A stretch of 64,000 nt of DNA from Streptomonospora sp. PA3 (GTDB lineage: Bacteria > Actinomycetota > Actinomycetes > Streptosporangiales > Streptosporangiaceae). The notes under the pieces were generated by a model, which had not been told where the DNA came from, ran no database searches, and worked only from the letters and a program-made list of their open reading frames with translations. The position numbers and the translations under genes are program-made. Below are positions 19,567 through 28,692 of the stretch, piece after piece. Within the stretch, counting starts at the first letter, position 1, and every line of letters begins with the position of its first letter. The stretch covers positions 96,319 through 160,318 of the forward strand of contig NZ_VTZW01000003.1 in the NCBI RefSeq assembly GCF_009728995.1, read 5' to 3'.

Positions 19567-19782
19567 ATGGAGACACCGACGCGCGAGTGCTGCGCGCTCA
19601 CCGACTGCCCGTGGTGCAACCGCACCGACCTCGCCTGCCACTACTGCGGCGGCGGAGGCCGGTGGTCGCCCGAACGTCCGGTCACCGACGGTAATGGCAT
19701 GATCACCTGGGAGCGCGTCGAGGAGCCGTGCCGCATGTGCGCGGGCACCGGCAAGGAGCACCGCCACCTGCCGCTCGACTGA
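19567..19782 (+). CDS. Small Cys-rich zinc-ribbon-like protein
   Basis: 71 residues from ATG 19567, preceded by GGAGGGGG. It contains nine Cys, including CPWCNRTDLACHYCGGGG and CRMCAGTGKEH. The CxxC..G.G repeats resemble the DnaJ central zinc-finger (CxxCxGxG), here two halves separated by about 30 residues, so one or two zinc sites are likely. No J-domain or other domain is present. Typical DnaJ-type fingers bind unfolded protein. I do not recognise a named family; the protein stands alone between the PhoD terminator and a long gap. Confidence 0.65.
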   Translation: METPTRECCALTDCPWCNRTDLACHYCGGGGRWSPERPVTDGNGMITWERVEEPCRMCAGTGKEHRHLPLD

Positions 19783-20230
19783 CCGCGGGCCGCGCAGCGC
19801 CTCTGCCGCGGCCGGGGATCGGGGCAGTGACGATCACCACCGCGGTGACGCCCGGTAACCGCCCGGCGCGCCCGTCCCGCCACGCGCGGACATCGCCGCA
19901 GGAAACCGCGGTACCGCCCCACCCCAGGTCATCCCATGTCCGGATTTCCGCGGATAACCGAGTGCAGTGTGAACTACGCCATATCCGAAACCGTGTTACT
20001 CGGTCGTGATCATGCGGCAGGGTGGGTGCCGTTGTAAAAGGAGCCCTTGGGGCGCGTGTGGCGGACTTTTTACTCCCCTGACATCCACGCGGTGTTCTCC
20101 CCGAGCGGGGCCGGCCGGCGGTCGACGACCATGCACACCCCCGCTCCCCCCTTCGATCAGTGCGGAGACCCAGGGCACAAGCTCGATCGCGCACGCACCG
20201 CCGGGTGCGCGACTGGCGAAAGGGCGATTG
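19783..20230. other. Long intergenic/leader region
   Basis: About 450 bases with no credible gene. It probably holds the promoter and a long leader for the transglycosylase-like gene at 20231. I looked for a c-di-AMP (ydaO) riboswitch, common before actinobacterial wall-lytic genes, and did not recognise one. CCGAGT (19958-19963) and ACTCGG (19998-20003) are inverted repeats of uncertain meaning. Confidence 0.4.
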
Positions 20231-20890
20231 TTGCTACTCAACCGGATCTCGCTGCGGATCGCGGCCGCCGTCGGCTCGGCGGCGGCGGTCGCCGGTGGGG
20301 CGTTCGCCGTCACCGCCTTCGCGTCCCAGGGGGGCGGCCCGGAGCAGAGCGCCGCGGTCGTCGTCCCCGACGCGGCGACCGGCTCGCAGCAGTTCTTCGC
20401 GGGCGCGGAGCAGATCTCCGACCAGCAGCTGAAGCAGCAGCGCGACGAGGTCCGCGACCGCCTCGCCGACGTCACCGGCGGGGTGAACGTCTCGGCGACC
20501 ACCCAGGAGGAGAAGAAGGAGGAGGAACCCGAGGAGCCGGCGGACACCGGTTCGGGATCCGACTCCGGCTCCGGTGGGGCGGCGGTCTCCGGCGACCCCA
20601 AGGCCATCGCCCGCTCGATGCTGGCCGACTACGGTTGGAGCGCGGACCAGTTCTCCTGTCTGGAGCCCTTGTGGGAGAAGGAGAGCGGCTGGGACCACAC
20701 CGCCCAGAACCCCAGTTCGGGCGCCTACGGCATCCCGCAGGCGCTGCCCGGCAGCAAGATGGCCACGGCCGGGTCCGACTGGCAGACCAACCCCGCGACC
20801 CAGATCGAGTGGGGCCTGGGCTACATCGAGGACCGCTACGGCTCCCCGTGCGAAGCCTGGAGCCATTCCCAGGCCAACGGCTGGTACTGA
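20231..20890 (+). CDS. Secreted transglycosylase-like (Rpf/SLT fold) protein
   Basis: About 219 residues if TTG 20231 is used (GAAAGGG 8 bases upstream); adjacent TTG 20228 is equally in frame. An N-terminal signal/anchor (NRISLRIAAAVGSAAAVAGGAFAV) is followed by a disordered E/S/G linker with EEKKEEEPEEP, then about residues 125-219 with PLWEKESGWDHTAQNPSSGAYGIPQALPGSKM and QIEWGLGYIEDRYGSPCEAW, the lysozyme-like fold of actinobacterial transglycosylases; Glu151 is the probable catalytic acid. It likely cuts peptidoglycan during growth. Two Cys near the ends of this domain may pair. Confidence 0.85.
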   Translation: MLLNRISLRIAAAVGSAAAVAGGAFAVTAFASQGGGPEQSAAVVVPDAATGSQQFFAGAEQISDQQLKQQRDEVRDRLADVTGGVNVSATTQEEKKEEEPEEPADTGSGSDSGSGGAAVSGDPKAIARSMLADYGWSADQFSCLEPLWEKESGWDHTAQNPSSGAYGIPQALPGSKMATAGSDWQTNPATQIEWGLGYIEDRYGSPCEAWSHSQANGWY

Positions 20891-20931
20891 CAGCCCCCAC
20901 TGCCACCGAGCCGCCTCGGCGGCTCGCCGTC

Positions 20932-20967
20932 CGCGGCCCCGGGCCTCCCCTCTCGCCCGGGGCCGCG
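20932..20967. terminator. Hairpin between convergent genes (1)
   Basis: CGCGGCCCCGGGC (20932-20944) and GCCCGGGGCCGCG (20955-20967) form a perfect 13-bp stem with a 10-base loop, 41 bases after the transglycosylase stop. Confidence 0.65.
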
Positions 20968-21015
20968 CCATCGTCCGGGCCGCGGGTGCCTGCGGAGGTC
21001 CGACGCGCACACGAA

Positions 21016-21051
21016 GGCCGCGGCGCCCCGGCGACCCGGGGCGCCGCGGCC
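21016..21051. terminator. Hairpin between convergent genes (2)
   Basis: GGCCGCGGCGCCCCGG (21016-21031) and CCGGGGCGCCGCGGCC (21036-21051) form a perfect 16-bp stem with a 4-base loop, 22 bases past the fumarase stop on its strand. Confidence 0.7.
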
Positions 21052-21073
21052 CGGTGAACGGCTGCGGCGGTAC

Positions 21074-22462
21074 CTAGCGGGAGTTGGTCATCCCCAGTAC
21101 GTCGAGGGCCTCGTCCAGCTGCGCCTCGGTCAGCTTGCCGTCGTCGATGTAGCCGCGCTCCAGCACCACCTCGCGGATGGTCTTGCGCTCGGCCAGGGCC
21201 TGCTTGGCGACCTTGGCCGCCTCCTCGTAGCCGATGTAGCGGTTGAGCGGGGTCACGATCGAGGGGGAGGACTCGGCGTACTCGCGGCAGCGCTCCTCGT
21301 TGGCCTCGATCCCGGCGACGCAGCGGTCGGCGAAGACCCGCGAGACGTTGGCCAGCAGCCGGATCGACTCCAGCACGTTGCGCGCGATCATCGGCAGCTG
21401 CACGTTCAGCTCGAAGTTGCCGGCCGAGCCGCCGAAGGCCACAGCGGCGTCGTTGCCCACGACCTGCGAGGACACCTGGAGCATGGCCTCACACAGCACC
21501 GGGTTGACCTTGCCCGGCATGATCGAGGAACCGGGCTGCAGGTCGGGCAGCATGATCTCGGTGAGCCCCGTGCGCGGCCCCGAACCCATCCAGCGGATGT
21601 CGTTGGCGATCTTGACGTAGCCCACGGCGATGGTGCGCAGCTGGCCCGACAGCTCCACCAGGCCGTCGCGGGCGCCCTGGGCCTCGAAGTGGTCGCGCGC
21701 CTCGGTCAGCGGCAGGCCGGTGGCCGAGGCGATCTCGGCGATCACCTTGGCGGCGAAGCCCTCCGGCGTGTTGATGCCGGTGCCCACAGCGGTCCCGCCC
21801 AGGGGCAGCTCGGCGACGCGCGGCAGCACCGCCTCCAGGCGCTCCACCCCGTGGCGCACCTGCGCCGCGTACCCCGCGAACTCCTGGCCCAGGGTCACCG
21901 GGGTCGCATCCATCAGGTGGGTGCGCCCGCTCTTGACGACGGTCGCGAACTGCTCCGCCTTCGCGCCGAGCGCGCCCTCCAGGTGCCGCAGCGCGGGGAT
22001 CAGGTCGTTGACGACGGCCGAGACGGCGGCGATGTGGATCGAGGACGGGTAGACGTCGTTGGACGACTGCGAGGCGTTGACGTGGTCGTTGGGGTGGACT
22101 GCGGCGCCCAGGCGCTCGCTCGCCAGCGTCGCGACCACCTCGTTGGTGTTCATGTTGCTCGACGTGCCCGAGCCCGTCTGGAACACGTCGATGGGGAACT
22201 CGCCGTTCCACCGGCCCTCGGCGACCTCCAGCGCGGCCTCGCGGATCGCCTTGCCGAACTCGTCGGGGATCACCCCGAGCTCCGCGTTGACCTTGGCCGC
22301 CGCGGCCTTGATGTGGCCGAGGGCCGAAACGTTGGCGTGCTCCAGGCCCTGGCCGGAGATCGGGAAGTTCTCCACGGCGCGCTGCGTCTGGGCGCGCCAC
22401 TTGGCCTCGGCGGGGACCTTGACCTCACCCATCGAGTCGTGCTCGATGCGGAATTCGCTCAT
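21074..22462 (-). CDS. fumC: Class II fumarate hydratase FumC
   Basis: 462 residues from ATG 22462 ([14 protein letters not shown]), with GGAGGTG about 12 bases upstream; an extended frame to 22531 is unlikely. It converts fumarate and malate in the citric acid cycle. Signatures: [47 protein letters not shown], and the lyase signature [11 protein letters not shown]. The tetramer is iron-free. Position and strand relative to phoH and glpX match Rv1098c. Its upstream region contains the long palindromic repeat element at 22557-22934, so its promoter must lie within 22463-22556 or inside the element. Confidence 0.95.
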   Translation of the reverse strand: MSEFRIEHDSMGEVKVPAEAKWRAQTQRAVENFPISGQGLEHANVSALGHIKAAAAKVNAELGVIPDEFGKAIREAALEVAEGRWNGEFPIDVFQTGSGTSSNMNTNEVVATLASERLGAAVHPNDHVNASQSSNDVYPSSIHIAAVSAVVNDLIPALRHLEGALGAKAEQFATVVKSGRTHLMDATPVTLGQEFAGYAAQVRHGVERLEAVLPRVAELPLGGTAVGTGINTPEGFAAKVIAEIASATGLPLTEARDHFEAQGARDGLVELSGQLRTIAVGYVKIANDIRWMGSGPRTGLTEIMLPDLQPGSSIMPGKVNPVLCEAMLQVSSQVVGNDAAVAFGGSAGNFELNVQLPMIARNVLESIRLLANVSRVFADRCVAGIEANEERCREYAESSPSIVTPLNRYIGYEEAAKVAKQALAERKTIREVVLERGYIDDGKLTEAQLDEALDVLGMTNSR

Positions 22463-22556
22463 CGTTGAAAGACACCTCCACAGAAACCTGCACCCAAGAG
22501 TGCCAGACTCCCGGTCGGATCCGGGCGGCAACCCCGCGCAGCCTGCGCCTACGTCC

Positions 22557-22934
22557 TGTTTAAGAAGCCGGACACCACAGCGGCTGCGGCAATGGGGCTG
22601 GTTGCGCGAAGCGCCCGCCCGTCACCCGCCACCGCCCCAACGGAGGCGCTTCGCGCCACGCATCTATTCAGAGCCGGCTTGCCGCCGAGCGCACGGCGCA
22701 CTTTTGCGCCGGAGGCCCGCCACCGGTGGTGCGGCTCCACCTGGGAAGAACTGCGTGCGCTCGGCGGCAAGCAAGCAGGTGACGCGAAGCGTCTCCGATG
22801 GGGTGGCGGCGGGCTGACGGGCGGGCGGATCGCGCTGCGCGAGGCGCACCCATTGCCGCAACCCCGATGGTCACCGCCCCAGGTGGCACCCGGTGGGTTC
22901 CTGGAAAAACCAGCGCCCCCGCTGTTCTTAAACA
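22557..22934. repeat. Nested palindromic repeat element, copy 1
   Basis: A 378-base element between fumC and the DUF1707 gene. It begins TGTTTAAGAA (22557-22566) and ends TTCTTAAACA (22925-22934), a perfect 10-bp terminal inverted repeat. Inside, TGCGGCAATGGG (22585-22596) pairs with CCCATTGCCGCA (22849-22860); a module beginning GTCACCCGCCACCGCCCC (22621-22650) pairs imperfectly with 22783-22826; and an 18-bp perfect pair lies at 22678-22695 and 22754-22771. All centre on CCACCGGTGG (22720-22729). It holds no credible gene. Similar elements lie at 30137-30675 and 63751-64000. No convincing target-site duplication was seen. Confidence 0.85.
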
Positions 22935-22938
22935 CGGC

Positions 22939-23562
22939 CTAAGCGCCTCCGCGGCGCTGCCGCAGCTGGGCGAGCGGGCCGCGCCGGCGGCCCAGCAGGC
23001 CGCGGCGGCGGGGCGTACGGACCCGGACCGCACCCAGCAGCGAGAACCCGGCGATCTCCAGGACCGGCGGGTCGCCGCGGCGCGGGGGCCGCACCGCCGA
23101 CCTGCGCAGCGCGAGGAGGGACCGGCCGCGCATCCGGATCTCGACCCCTTCGGGCACGGTGATCTCGATGCGCCCGAAGACGCTGACGGCGGTCAGCCGC
23201 ACGTGGTCGCGCATCAGCAGGGCATCGCAGAGGTCCAGTTCCAAGGTGGCGCCGACGGCCAGCGCGGCCTCGTTGGGGCGCACCACCCAGCGCCCGGCGC
23301 GCCGCCGCGCGGAGAACAGCGCGGTCGGCGGGGCCTGGTCCATCCGGATCGGCTGGCGGTCGGGCGGCAGCAGGTCGGCCACCGCACCGGGCAGCTCGCC
23401 CAGCGTCCGCGCGCGGTAGACCCGGTCGGCGCGCTCCTCGAACTCGGCGATGTCCAGCCGGCCGTCCTCGACGGCGGCGCGCAGCGCATCCACGACCCGC
23501 TCCCGATCGGTGTGGGAGGCGCGGATGCGGGCGGGGGACAGGCCGTCGTTCACCCTCTCCAC
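22939..23562 (-). CDS. DUF1707 domain protein with LiaF-like C-terminus
   Basis: About 207 residues from GTG 23562; GTG 23553 and an upstream ATG 23598 are alternatives. Residues about 5-60 (RIRASHTDRERVVDALRAAVEDGRLDIAEFEERADRVYRARTLGEL) are the DUF1707 SHOCT-like motif common in actinobacteria. Later, VRLTAVSVFGRIEITVPEGVEI resembles the beta-helical LiaF/cell-wall-stress C-terminal domain. There is no membrane helix. Families of this type are linked to envelope stress but function is unproven. Its stop lies only 5 bases from the edge of repeat copy 1. Confidence 0.78.
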   Translation of the reverse strand: MERVNDGLSPARIRASHTDRERVVDALRAAVEDGRLDIAEFEERADRVYRARTLGELPGAVADLLPPDRQPIRMDQAPPTALFSARRRAGRWVVRPNEAALAVGATLELDLCDALLMRDHVRLTAVSVFGRIEITVPEGVEIRMRGRSLLALRRSAVRPPRRGDPPVLEIAGFSLLGAVRVRTPRRRGLLGRRRGPLAQLRQRRGGA

Positions 23563-23739
23563 GGTAGCGCCACGCCGGTGCGCGCGAGCGGGAGGCACCC
23601 CGCGCCGGTGTGCGCGCCGGCGGGCGGCCGACCGGGGATGCGCAGGGCGTCCGGGCCGGTCGGCGGCCTGGGAGGAGCCCGCGTCCGCAGGAGCGAAAAG
23701 AAGTGGATAATCGTCTTAGCCCGCTCCTACGGTTGAGAC

Positions 23740-24789
23740 ATGTCGTTATCGGGACACCGCCATCCGCCCGGCCCGGCCGAACCGTCCGACCCCGACGGTC
23801 CGGAGGGGTCACTGGACCTCTCGGTGCCGGCCGACCCCGCCGGGGCGGCCGCCGCGCGACCGCGCGCCGGCGCCGATCCCGGCGCTTCCGCGATCGCGCT
23901 CCGCGAGGTCGTCAAGCGCTTCGGCGCCTTCACCGCCGTCGACGGGCTGAACCTGGAGGTCCCCGCCGGCACCGTTTTCGGACTGCTCGGCCCCAACGGC
24001 GCCGGCAAGTCCACCACGATGAAGATGCTCACCGCGCAGAGCCGCGCCGACTCCGGCGAGATCACCGTGCTGGGCCACCCCGTCCCGCGGGCCTCCAAGC
24101 GCGCCCGCGCCGAGATGGGCGTCGTCCCCCAGCACGACAACCTCGACGAAGAGCTGACGGTCCGCGAGAACCTGGCGGTCTTCACGCACCTGTACCGGGT
24201 GCCGCGGGCCCGCCGCGCCGAGGCCGTCGACCGCGCGCTGCGCCTGGCCCATCTCGAGGACCGCGCCGACCTCCGCGCCGACAAGCTCTCCGGCGGTATG
24301 CGCCGCCGGCTGCTGATCGTGCGCGGCCTGGTGCACCGCCCGCGCCTGGTGCTGCTCGACGAACCCACCGTCGGCCTGGACCCCCAGGTGCGCCAGGAGC
24401 TGTGGGGGCTGATCACCGCGCTGCGCGCCGAGGGCGTCACGGTGCTCATGTCCACCCACTACATCGAGGAGGCCGAGCGCCTGGCCGACGTCGTGGCCCT
24501 CATGGCCAAGGGCAGGATCGTGGCGCGCGGCGTCCCGGCCGACCTCATCGCCCGCTACGCGGGCTCGACCGTCGAGGAGTTCCCGATCCCGCCCGGGCCC
24601 GCCGCCGCGGAGATCGAGGAGCGCATCGCCGCGGCCGGGCTGACCACCCGCCGCACCGGGGCCACGCTGTCGGTGCTGCACGCCGGCGAGATCCCCGACT
24701 CCCTGCGCGACTCGCTGGGAGCCGGCAGCGCCCGCGCGGGCAACCTCGAAGACGTGTTCGTCACCTTGACCGGGGAGCGTGTGGAATGA
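23740..24789 (+). CDS. ABC exporter ATP-binding protein (DrrA type)
   Basis: 349 residues from ATG 23740. After a 45-residue disordered Pro/Ala/Asp head comes the ABC domain: Walker A GLLGPNGAGKST, Q-loop VVPQHDNLDEELT, signature LSGGMRRRL, Walker B LVLLDEPTVGLDP, switch STHYIEEAERL. The C-terminal 80 residues, with NLEDVFVTLTG, are typical of DrrA/NodI-like exporters. No ribosome site precedes ATG, and TACGGT ends 6 bases before it, so the message may be leaderless. The stop overlaps the permease start. The substrate is unknown; this class includes drug and lipid exporters. Confidence 0.92.
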   Translation: MSLSGHRHPPGPAEPSDPDGPEGSLDLSVPADPAGAAAARPRAGADPGASAIALREVVKRFGAFTAVDGLNLEVPAGTVFGLLGPNGAGKSTTMKMLTAQSRADSGEITVLGHPVPRASKRARAEMGVVPQHDNLDEELTVRENLAVFTHLYRVPRARRAEAVDRALRLAHLEDRADLRADKLSGGMRRRLLIVRGLVHRPRLVLLDEPTVGLDPQVRQELWGLITALRAEGVTVLMSTHYIEEAERLADVVALMAKGRIVARGVPADLIARYAGSTVEEFPIPPGPAAAEIEERIAAAGLTTRRTGATLSVLHAGEIPDSLRDSLGAGSARAGNLEDVFVTLTGERVE

Positions 24790-25619
24790 GTGCCGACACC
24801 CGATCGGCGGAGCGCCCGGCCGCGGCGCCGGGCCCCGCCGCGAAGGCGCCGCCGGGCAGGTTCGAACTCGCACCGATCGCCGGCGTCCTGGCCCGCGAGT
24901 GGGCGCTGTACCGGCGCAGCTGGAAACCCACCACATTCGCGTCGGTGGTCGAGCCGGTCATCATGCTGCTCGCCTTCGGTGTCGGACTGGGCTCGCTGGT
25001 GGGCGCGATCGGCGGCTACGAATACATCCACTTCCTGGGCACCGGGATCGTGGCCACCTCGGTGCTGTTCACCTCGATGTTCCCGGGGCTCATCGACACC
25101 TACGTGCGCCGGGTCTTCCAGCACACCTACGACGGCATGCTGGCCGCGCCCGTGGACGTGCGCGAACTCGTCACCGGCGAGGCGAGCTGGATCGCCTGCA
25201 AGGCCGGCGTCTACGGGTGCGCGCCGCTGGTGGTGGCGATCGGGTTCGGGCTGCCGGCGTCCTGGGCGATGCTGCTGGTGCCGGTCATCGCGTTCACCAC
25301 CGGGTTCGGGTTCGCGCTCACCGGTATCTGGATGTCGGCGGCGGTGCCCTCGATCAAGACGATGGACTACATCATCTCCGGGGTCATCACTCCGCTGTTC
25401 CTCATCGCCGGAACGTTCTTCCCGATCGACACGCTGCCCGCCTGGGCGCAGGTCGTCGCGAAGATCAATCCGCTCTACCACTGCGTGGAGCTGGTGCGCG
25501 GCACCGCGTTCGGCCTCGACCCCGGCACCGCCGCCGGCCACTTCGCCGCACTTATCGCCTTCGTCGCGGTCGTGTGGTGCCTGGCGGTGTTCCAGATGCG
25601 CCGGAAGCTGATCGACTGA
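24786..25619 (+). CDS. ABC-2 type exporter permease (DrrB/NodJ type)
   Basis: 277 residues, start overlapping the ATPase stop (ATGA). An ABC-2 permease with six likely membrane helices between about 50 and 275 (EPVIMLLAFGVGLGSLVG, PLVVAIGFGLPASWAMLLVPVIAF, FLIAGTFFPIDTLPAW...). The block INPLYHCVELVRG is the family signature. It should pair two-to-two with the preceding ATPase to form a complete exporter. Followed by a strong bidirectional hairpin. Confidence 0.92.
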   Translation: MSADTRSAERPAAAPGPAAKAPPGRFELAPIAGVLAREWALYRRSWKPTTFASVVEPVIMLLAFGVGLGSLVGAIGGYEYIHFLGTGIVATSVLFTSMFPGLIDTYVRRVFQHTYDGMLAAPVDVRELVTGEASWIACKAGVYGCAPLVVAIGFGLPASWAMLLVPVIAFTTGFGFALTGIWMSAAVPSIKTMDYIISGVITPLFLIAGTFFPIDTLPAWAQVVAKINPLYHCVELVRGTAFGLDPGTAAGHFAALIAFVAVVWCLAVFQMRRKLID

Positions 25620-25746
25620 GTGCGGCTGGCCGCAGACCCGCACGGCCGAAGCGCTGCGCCGGCCCCGCGCGGGGCCGCCCGCGCGCGGCCGGGCGCTCCC
25701 GCCCGGTCCGCCACCGGCGGCGGGCGACCGCGGGACCGGGCCCAGA

Positions 25747-25792
25747 CGCGCCGCAACCCCCGGCTCGGATGACCGGCGGGGGTTGCGGCGCG
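25747..25792. terminator. Bidirectional terminator hairpin
   Basis: CGCGCCGCAACCCCCG (25747-25762) and CGGGGGTTGCGGCGCG (25777-25792) form a perfect 16-bp stem with a 14-base loop between the convergent ABC permease and DUF3352 stops. Confidence 0.75.
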
Positions 25793-25811
25793 AAGCGGAG
25801 CCGAGCCTCGG

Positions 25812-27440
25812 CTACCCGCCGTTGGGCGCCCACCGGGCGATCATGGACACCCGCTCGGCGTCGAAGGTGATCGTCGCCCCGACGGCGCCCCACTGCTCGG
25901 GCGCCTCCTCCTCGGCGCTCTCGGCGAACGGCCGCAGGTCCAGGTACATCCCCATGTGGGCGTCCGCGGTGCCGGCCATCGTCTGGTTGAAGACGGGGTC
26001 GTCGCCGAGCCGCCCGGTACCGGTCGTGCCCGAGGTCGCCACGGTCACCGAACCCTCGGTGCTCACACCGGGGGGCGAGGTGTAGGAGCCCGCGTACATC
26101 CGCGCGATGGCGTCCTCCACGGCGGCGGAATCGGCGCCGTCGGCGCGGTACTGCAGGGACGGGGCGCTGGTCGACCCGCCGAAGAACTGGTCGAGGGAGC
26201 CGCCGAGATCGGTGACGCCCAGGGCGGTGCGCTCGCCCAGCAGGCTGGTGAGCCCGTCGGGCATGGTCAGGCCGAGGTCGGCCATCAGCCCGTCGAGGTC
26301 GGCGAACTGATCGGGGTTGTCCTCGTAGGCCTGCCCGACCATGTCGGCGATGCCGGCGCCGCTGAACCCGAAGACGGTGTCGTCGGGCAGGTCGCCCATC
26401 AGGTGGAGGCCGGGCTCGGGCAGCTCGTAGTCGGCGGTGGAGACGCCGTCGACGCTCACGTCGAAGGTGTCGCCCCGCAGCTCGACGAACTCCGGCTCGA
26501 TCCGCAGGCCCATCGCCAGGCGGCCCGTGACGTCCTCGTACTGCTCCAGTGCGGCCAGCGGGTCCGGCTGCTGGATTCCGCCGTACTGGTCGAGGCCACC
26601 GCCGTAGGGGTCGGACTCGGCGCTCTGGGCGGCGAGGGAGACCATCCGGCCCAGGTCCATCCAGGCCGAGGCGAGGTTGCCGCTGCCGAGCGACTCCATG
26701 TCCTGGACGTAGGTGTCGTTGTCCTCCATGGTCCCGCTGGAGTCGACCTGGGCTTCAAGGTCGCTCAGGGCCGCGGAGTTGGGGGTGAGGATGGCGAAGT
26801 CGTCGCGCACGTCGAAGACCGTCTCGCCCGGGTCTTCCGACTGGCTCTGCAGGTCCGCCAGGGCCTGCCGGGCGGCGTCCTCGTCCTCGGCCTCGATGGC
26901 GAGCGCCACGGCGGCCCCCGAGTCGTCGACGGCGGCATCCTCGTTGTCGGGCTGCCACATCGCGACGCCGAAGTTGCGGCCCAGCCAGGGTTCGAAGTCC
27001 TCTTCGTAGGTCATGCCCTCGACGCCGGAGCTTTCGAGGAGCGATTCCACGATCTCCTTCGCCGGGTCGGCCTCGGGATCGATCTCGCTGCGCATGGACT
27101 CGGGGAGCCGGTCGACGAACTGGGCGTAAGCGGCCAGCTGGCCGCCGTCGGGCTGCAGGTCCAGTTCGGCGAAGACGATCGAGGAGGCGGGCAGCACCGA
27201 CTCGGGCTGGGATCCCACGAAGACGTTCTGGGCCACGGTGTTCGCCGCCCACACGGTGCCGGCCATCAGCACCACACCCAGTCCCGCTGCCACGGGGACC
27301 ATCCACATGCGGCCCGAACGCCGCGGCGCACCCGGCGCCGGCATGTAACCCGCCCCGGCCGGGGGCGGTGGGGGCGGGCCGCCGCCGGGCGGGCCCGGGG
27401 CTCCCCATGACGGCTGATTGGGGGGATCAGGGTAGGACAT
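25812..27440 (-). CDS. DUF3352 domain membrane-anchored protein
   Basis: 542 residues from ATG 27440 with GGAGG 6 bases upstream. A Pro/Gly-rich cytosolic head of about 45 residues precedes one membrane helix (MVPVAAGLGVVLMAGTVWAAN). The acidic extracellular part starts SVLPASSIVFAELDLQPDGGQ, the opening I associate with DUF3352, and has repeated beta-rich segments with VAMWQPD, FDVRDDFAIL and LGLTMPDGLTSLLG. The family is widespread in actinobacteria with unknown function. Divergence is absent: it is convergent with the ABC exporter and upstream of it on the other strand lies glpX. Confidence 0.82.
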   Translation of the reverse strand: MSYPDPPNQPSWGAPGPPGGGPPPPPPAGAGYMPAPGAPRRSGRMWMVPVAAGLGVVLMAGTVWAANTVAQNVFVGSQPESVLPASSIVFAELDLQPDGGQLAAYAQFVDRLPESMRSEIDPEADPAKEIVESLLESSGVEGMTYEEDFEPWLGRNFGVAMWQPDNEDAAVDDSGAAVALAIEAEDEDAARQALADLQSQSEDPGETVFDVRDDFAILTPNSAALSDLEAQVDSSGTMEDNDTYVQDMESLGSGNLASAWMDLGRMVSLAAQSAESDPYGGGLDQYGGIQQPDPLAALEQYEDVTGRLAMGLRIEPEFVELRGDTFDVSVDGVSTADYELPEPGLHLMGDLPDDTVFGFSGAGIADMVGQAYEDNPDQFADLDGLMADLGLTMPDGLTSLLGERTALGVTDLGGSLDQFFGGSTSAPSLQYRADGADSAAVEDAIARMYAGSYTSPPGVSTEGSVTVATSGTTGTGRLGDDPVFNQTMAGTADAHMGMYLDLRPFAESAEEEAPEQWGAVGATITFDAERVSMIARWAPNGG

Positions 27441-27526
27441 CGAACCTCCGCAGCAACGTACTTGTCCGGCTACGAAGGTACCAATGCGCAATCGGCCGAT
27501 TGCCGCCGATTCGTGAGGTCACCGGC

Positions 27527-28558
27527 TCATTCGGGGCCCGCGGCCGAGGAGAAGTCGACGCCGCTGAACGCGGCGAGCTTGGTCAGCCGGTGCTCGCTGC
27601 GCACCTGCCGGACGGTGCCGGTGCGGCCCCGCATGACCAGCGAGTCCGTGATCGCGCCACCGGGTTCGTAGCGCACCCCGCCCACGAGCTCGCCGTCGGT
27701 GATGCCGGTGGCCGCGAAGAACACGTCCTCGGAGGAGACCAGATCGTCGGTGGTGAGCACCCGGTCCGGATCGTGCCCGGCATCGCGCGCCTTGCGGCGC
27801 TCGTCGTCGTCGCTTGGCCACAACCGGCCTTGGATGACCCCGCCCAGGCACTTCATGGCGCAGGCCGCGATGATCCCCTCGGGCGTGCCGCCGATCCCCA
27901 GCAGCAGGTCGACCCCGGTGCCCGGGCGCGCCGCCATGATGGCGCCGGCCACGTCGCCGTCGGTGATGAACTTGATCCGCGCGCCGGCCTCCCGCACCTC
28001 GCGCACGATGTGCTCATGGCGCGGGCGGTCGAGGATCACCACCGTGACGTCCTGGGGCGTGGCCCCCTTGGCGCGCGCCACGGCCCGCACGTTCTCGGCG
28101 ATGGGGGCGGTGATGTCGACGGCGGCCGCCGCCTCGGGTCCGGCGGCGAGCTTCTCCATGTAGAAGACGGCGGAGGGGTCGAACATCGAATGGCGGGGCG
28201 CCACCGCCAGCACCGAGATGGCGTTGGGCATGCCCATCGCGGTGAGCCGGGTGCCGTCGATGGGGTCGACGGCGACGTCGCAGTCGGGCCCGGCCCCGTC
28301 GCCGACGGACTCGCCGTTGTAGAGCATGGGGGCGTTGTCCTTCTCGCCCTCCCCGATCACCACGGTGCCGTGCATCGACACCGTGCTGATCATGTGCCGC
28401 ATTCCCCGCACCGCGACGCCGTCGGCGCCGTTCTTGTCGCCCCGGCCGACCCAGCGGGCCGCGGCCAAAGCGGCGGACTCGGTGACCCGGACCAGTTCCA
28501 GCGCCAGGTTCCGGTCGGGCGCATCCGAGGACTCCGGCGGTGCGGTGGGAATGCTCAT
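27527..28558 (-). CDS. glpX: Fructose-1,6-bisphosphatase class II GlpX
   Basis: 343 residues from ATG 28558, with GGAAGG 8 bases upstream; a longer frame to 28618 lacks a site. It removes the 1-phosphate of fructose 1,6-bisphosphate in gluconeogenesis. Metal-site motifs [14 protein letters not shown] and VAVDPIDGT are clear, as is [13 protein letters not shown]. It is the usual actinobacterial gluconeogenic phosphatase and sits near fumarase, matching Rv1099c. It is divergent from the TetR regulator at 28693; the shared 134-base gap contains two CGTAAT words near 28620 and 28635. Confidence 0.95.
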   Translation of the reverse strand: MSIPTAPPESSDAPDRNLALELVRVTESAALAAARWVGRGDKNGADGVAVRGMRHMISTVSMHGTVVIGEGEKDNAPMLYNGESVGDGAGPDCDVAVDPIDGTRLTAMGMPNAISVLAVAPRHSMFDPSAVFYMEKLAAGPEAAAAVDITAPIAENVRAVARAKGATPQDVTVVILDRPRHEHIVREVREAGARIKFITDGDVAGAIMAARPGTGVDLLLGIGGTPEGIIAACAMKCLGGVIQGRLWPSDDDERRKARDAGHDPDRVLTTDDLVSSEDVFFAATGITDGELVGGVRYEPGGAITDSLVMRGRTGTVRQVRSEHRLTKLAAFSGVDFSSAAGPE

Positions 28559-28692
28559 GGGTCGACCCTTCCAAGACGGCTGCGCGCCACCGGGACGCGG
28601 TCGGTCGTTTTGGGACAAGCGTAATCACCTGACGTAATGTCGACCTAGGCGGGCCGACGGCACGCCGCCACGGAAAGGACGGTAGGCCGACG

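Noticed and set aside
19900..20230. c-di-AMP (ydaO) riboswitch before the transglycosylase gene
   Set aside because: The conserved ydaO blocks were not recognisable in the leader.
20006..20230. Longer start for the transglycosylase-like protein
   Set aside because: The added 75 residues are Cys/Pro/Arg-rich and precede the signal-like helix, which should be N-terminal.
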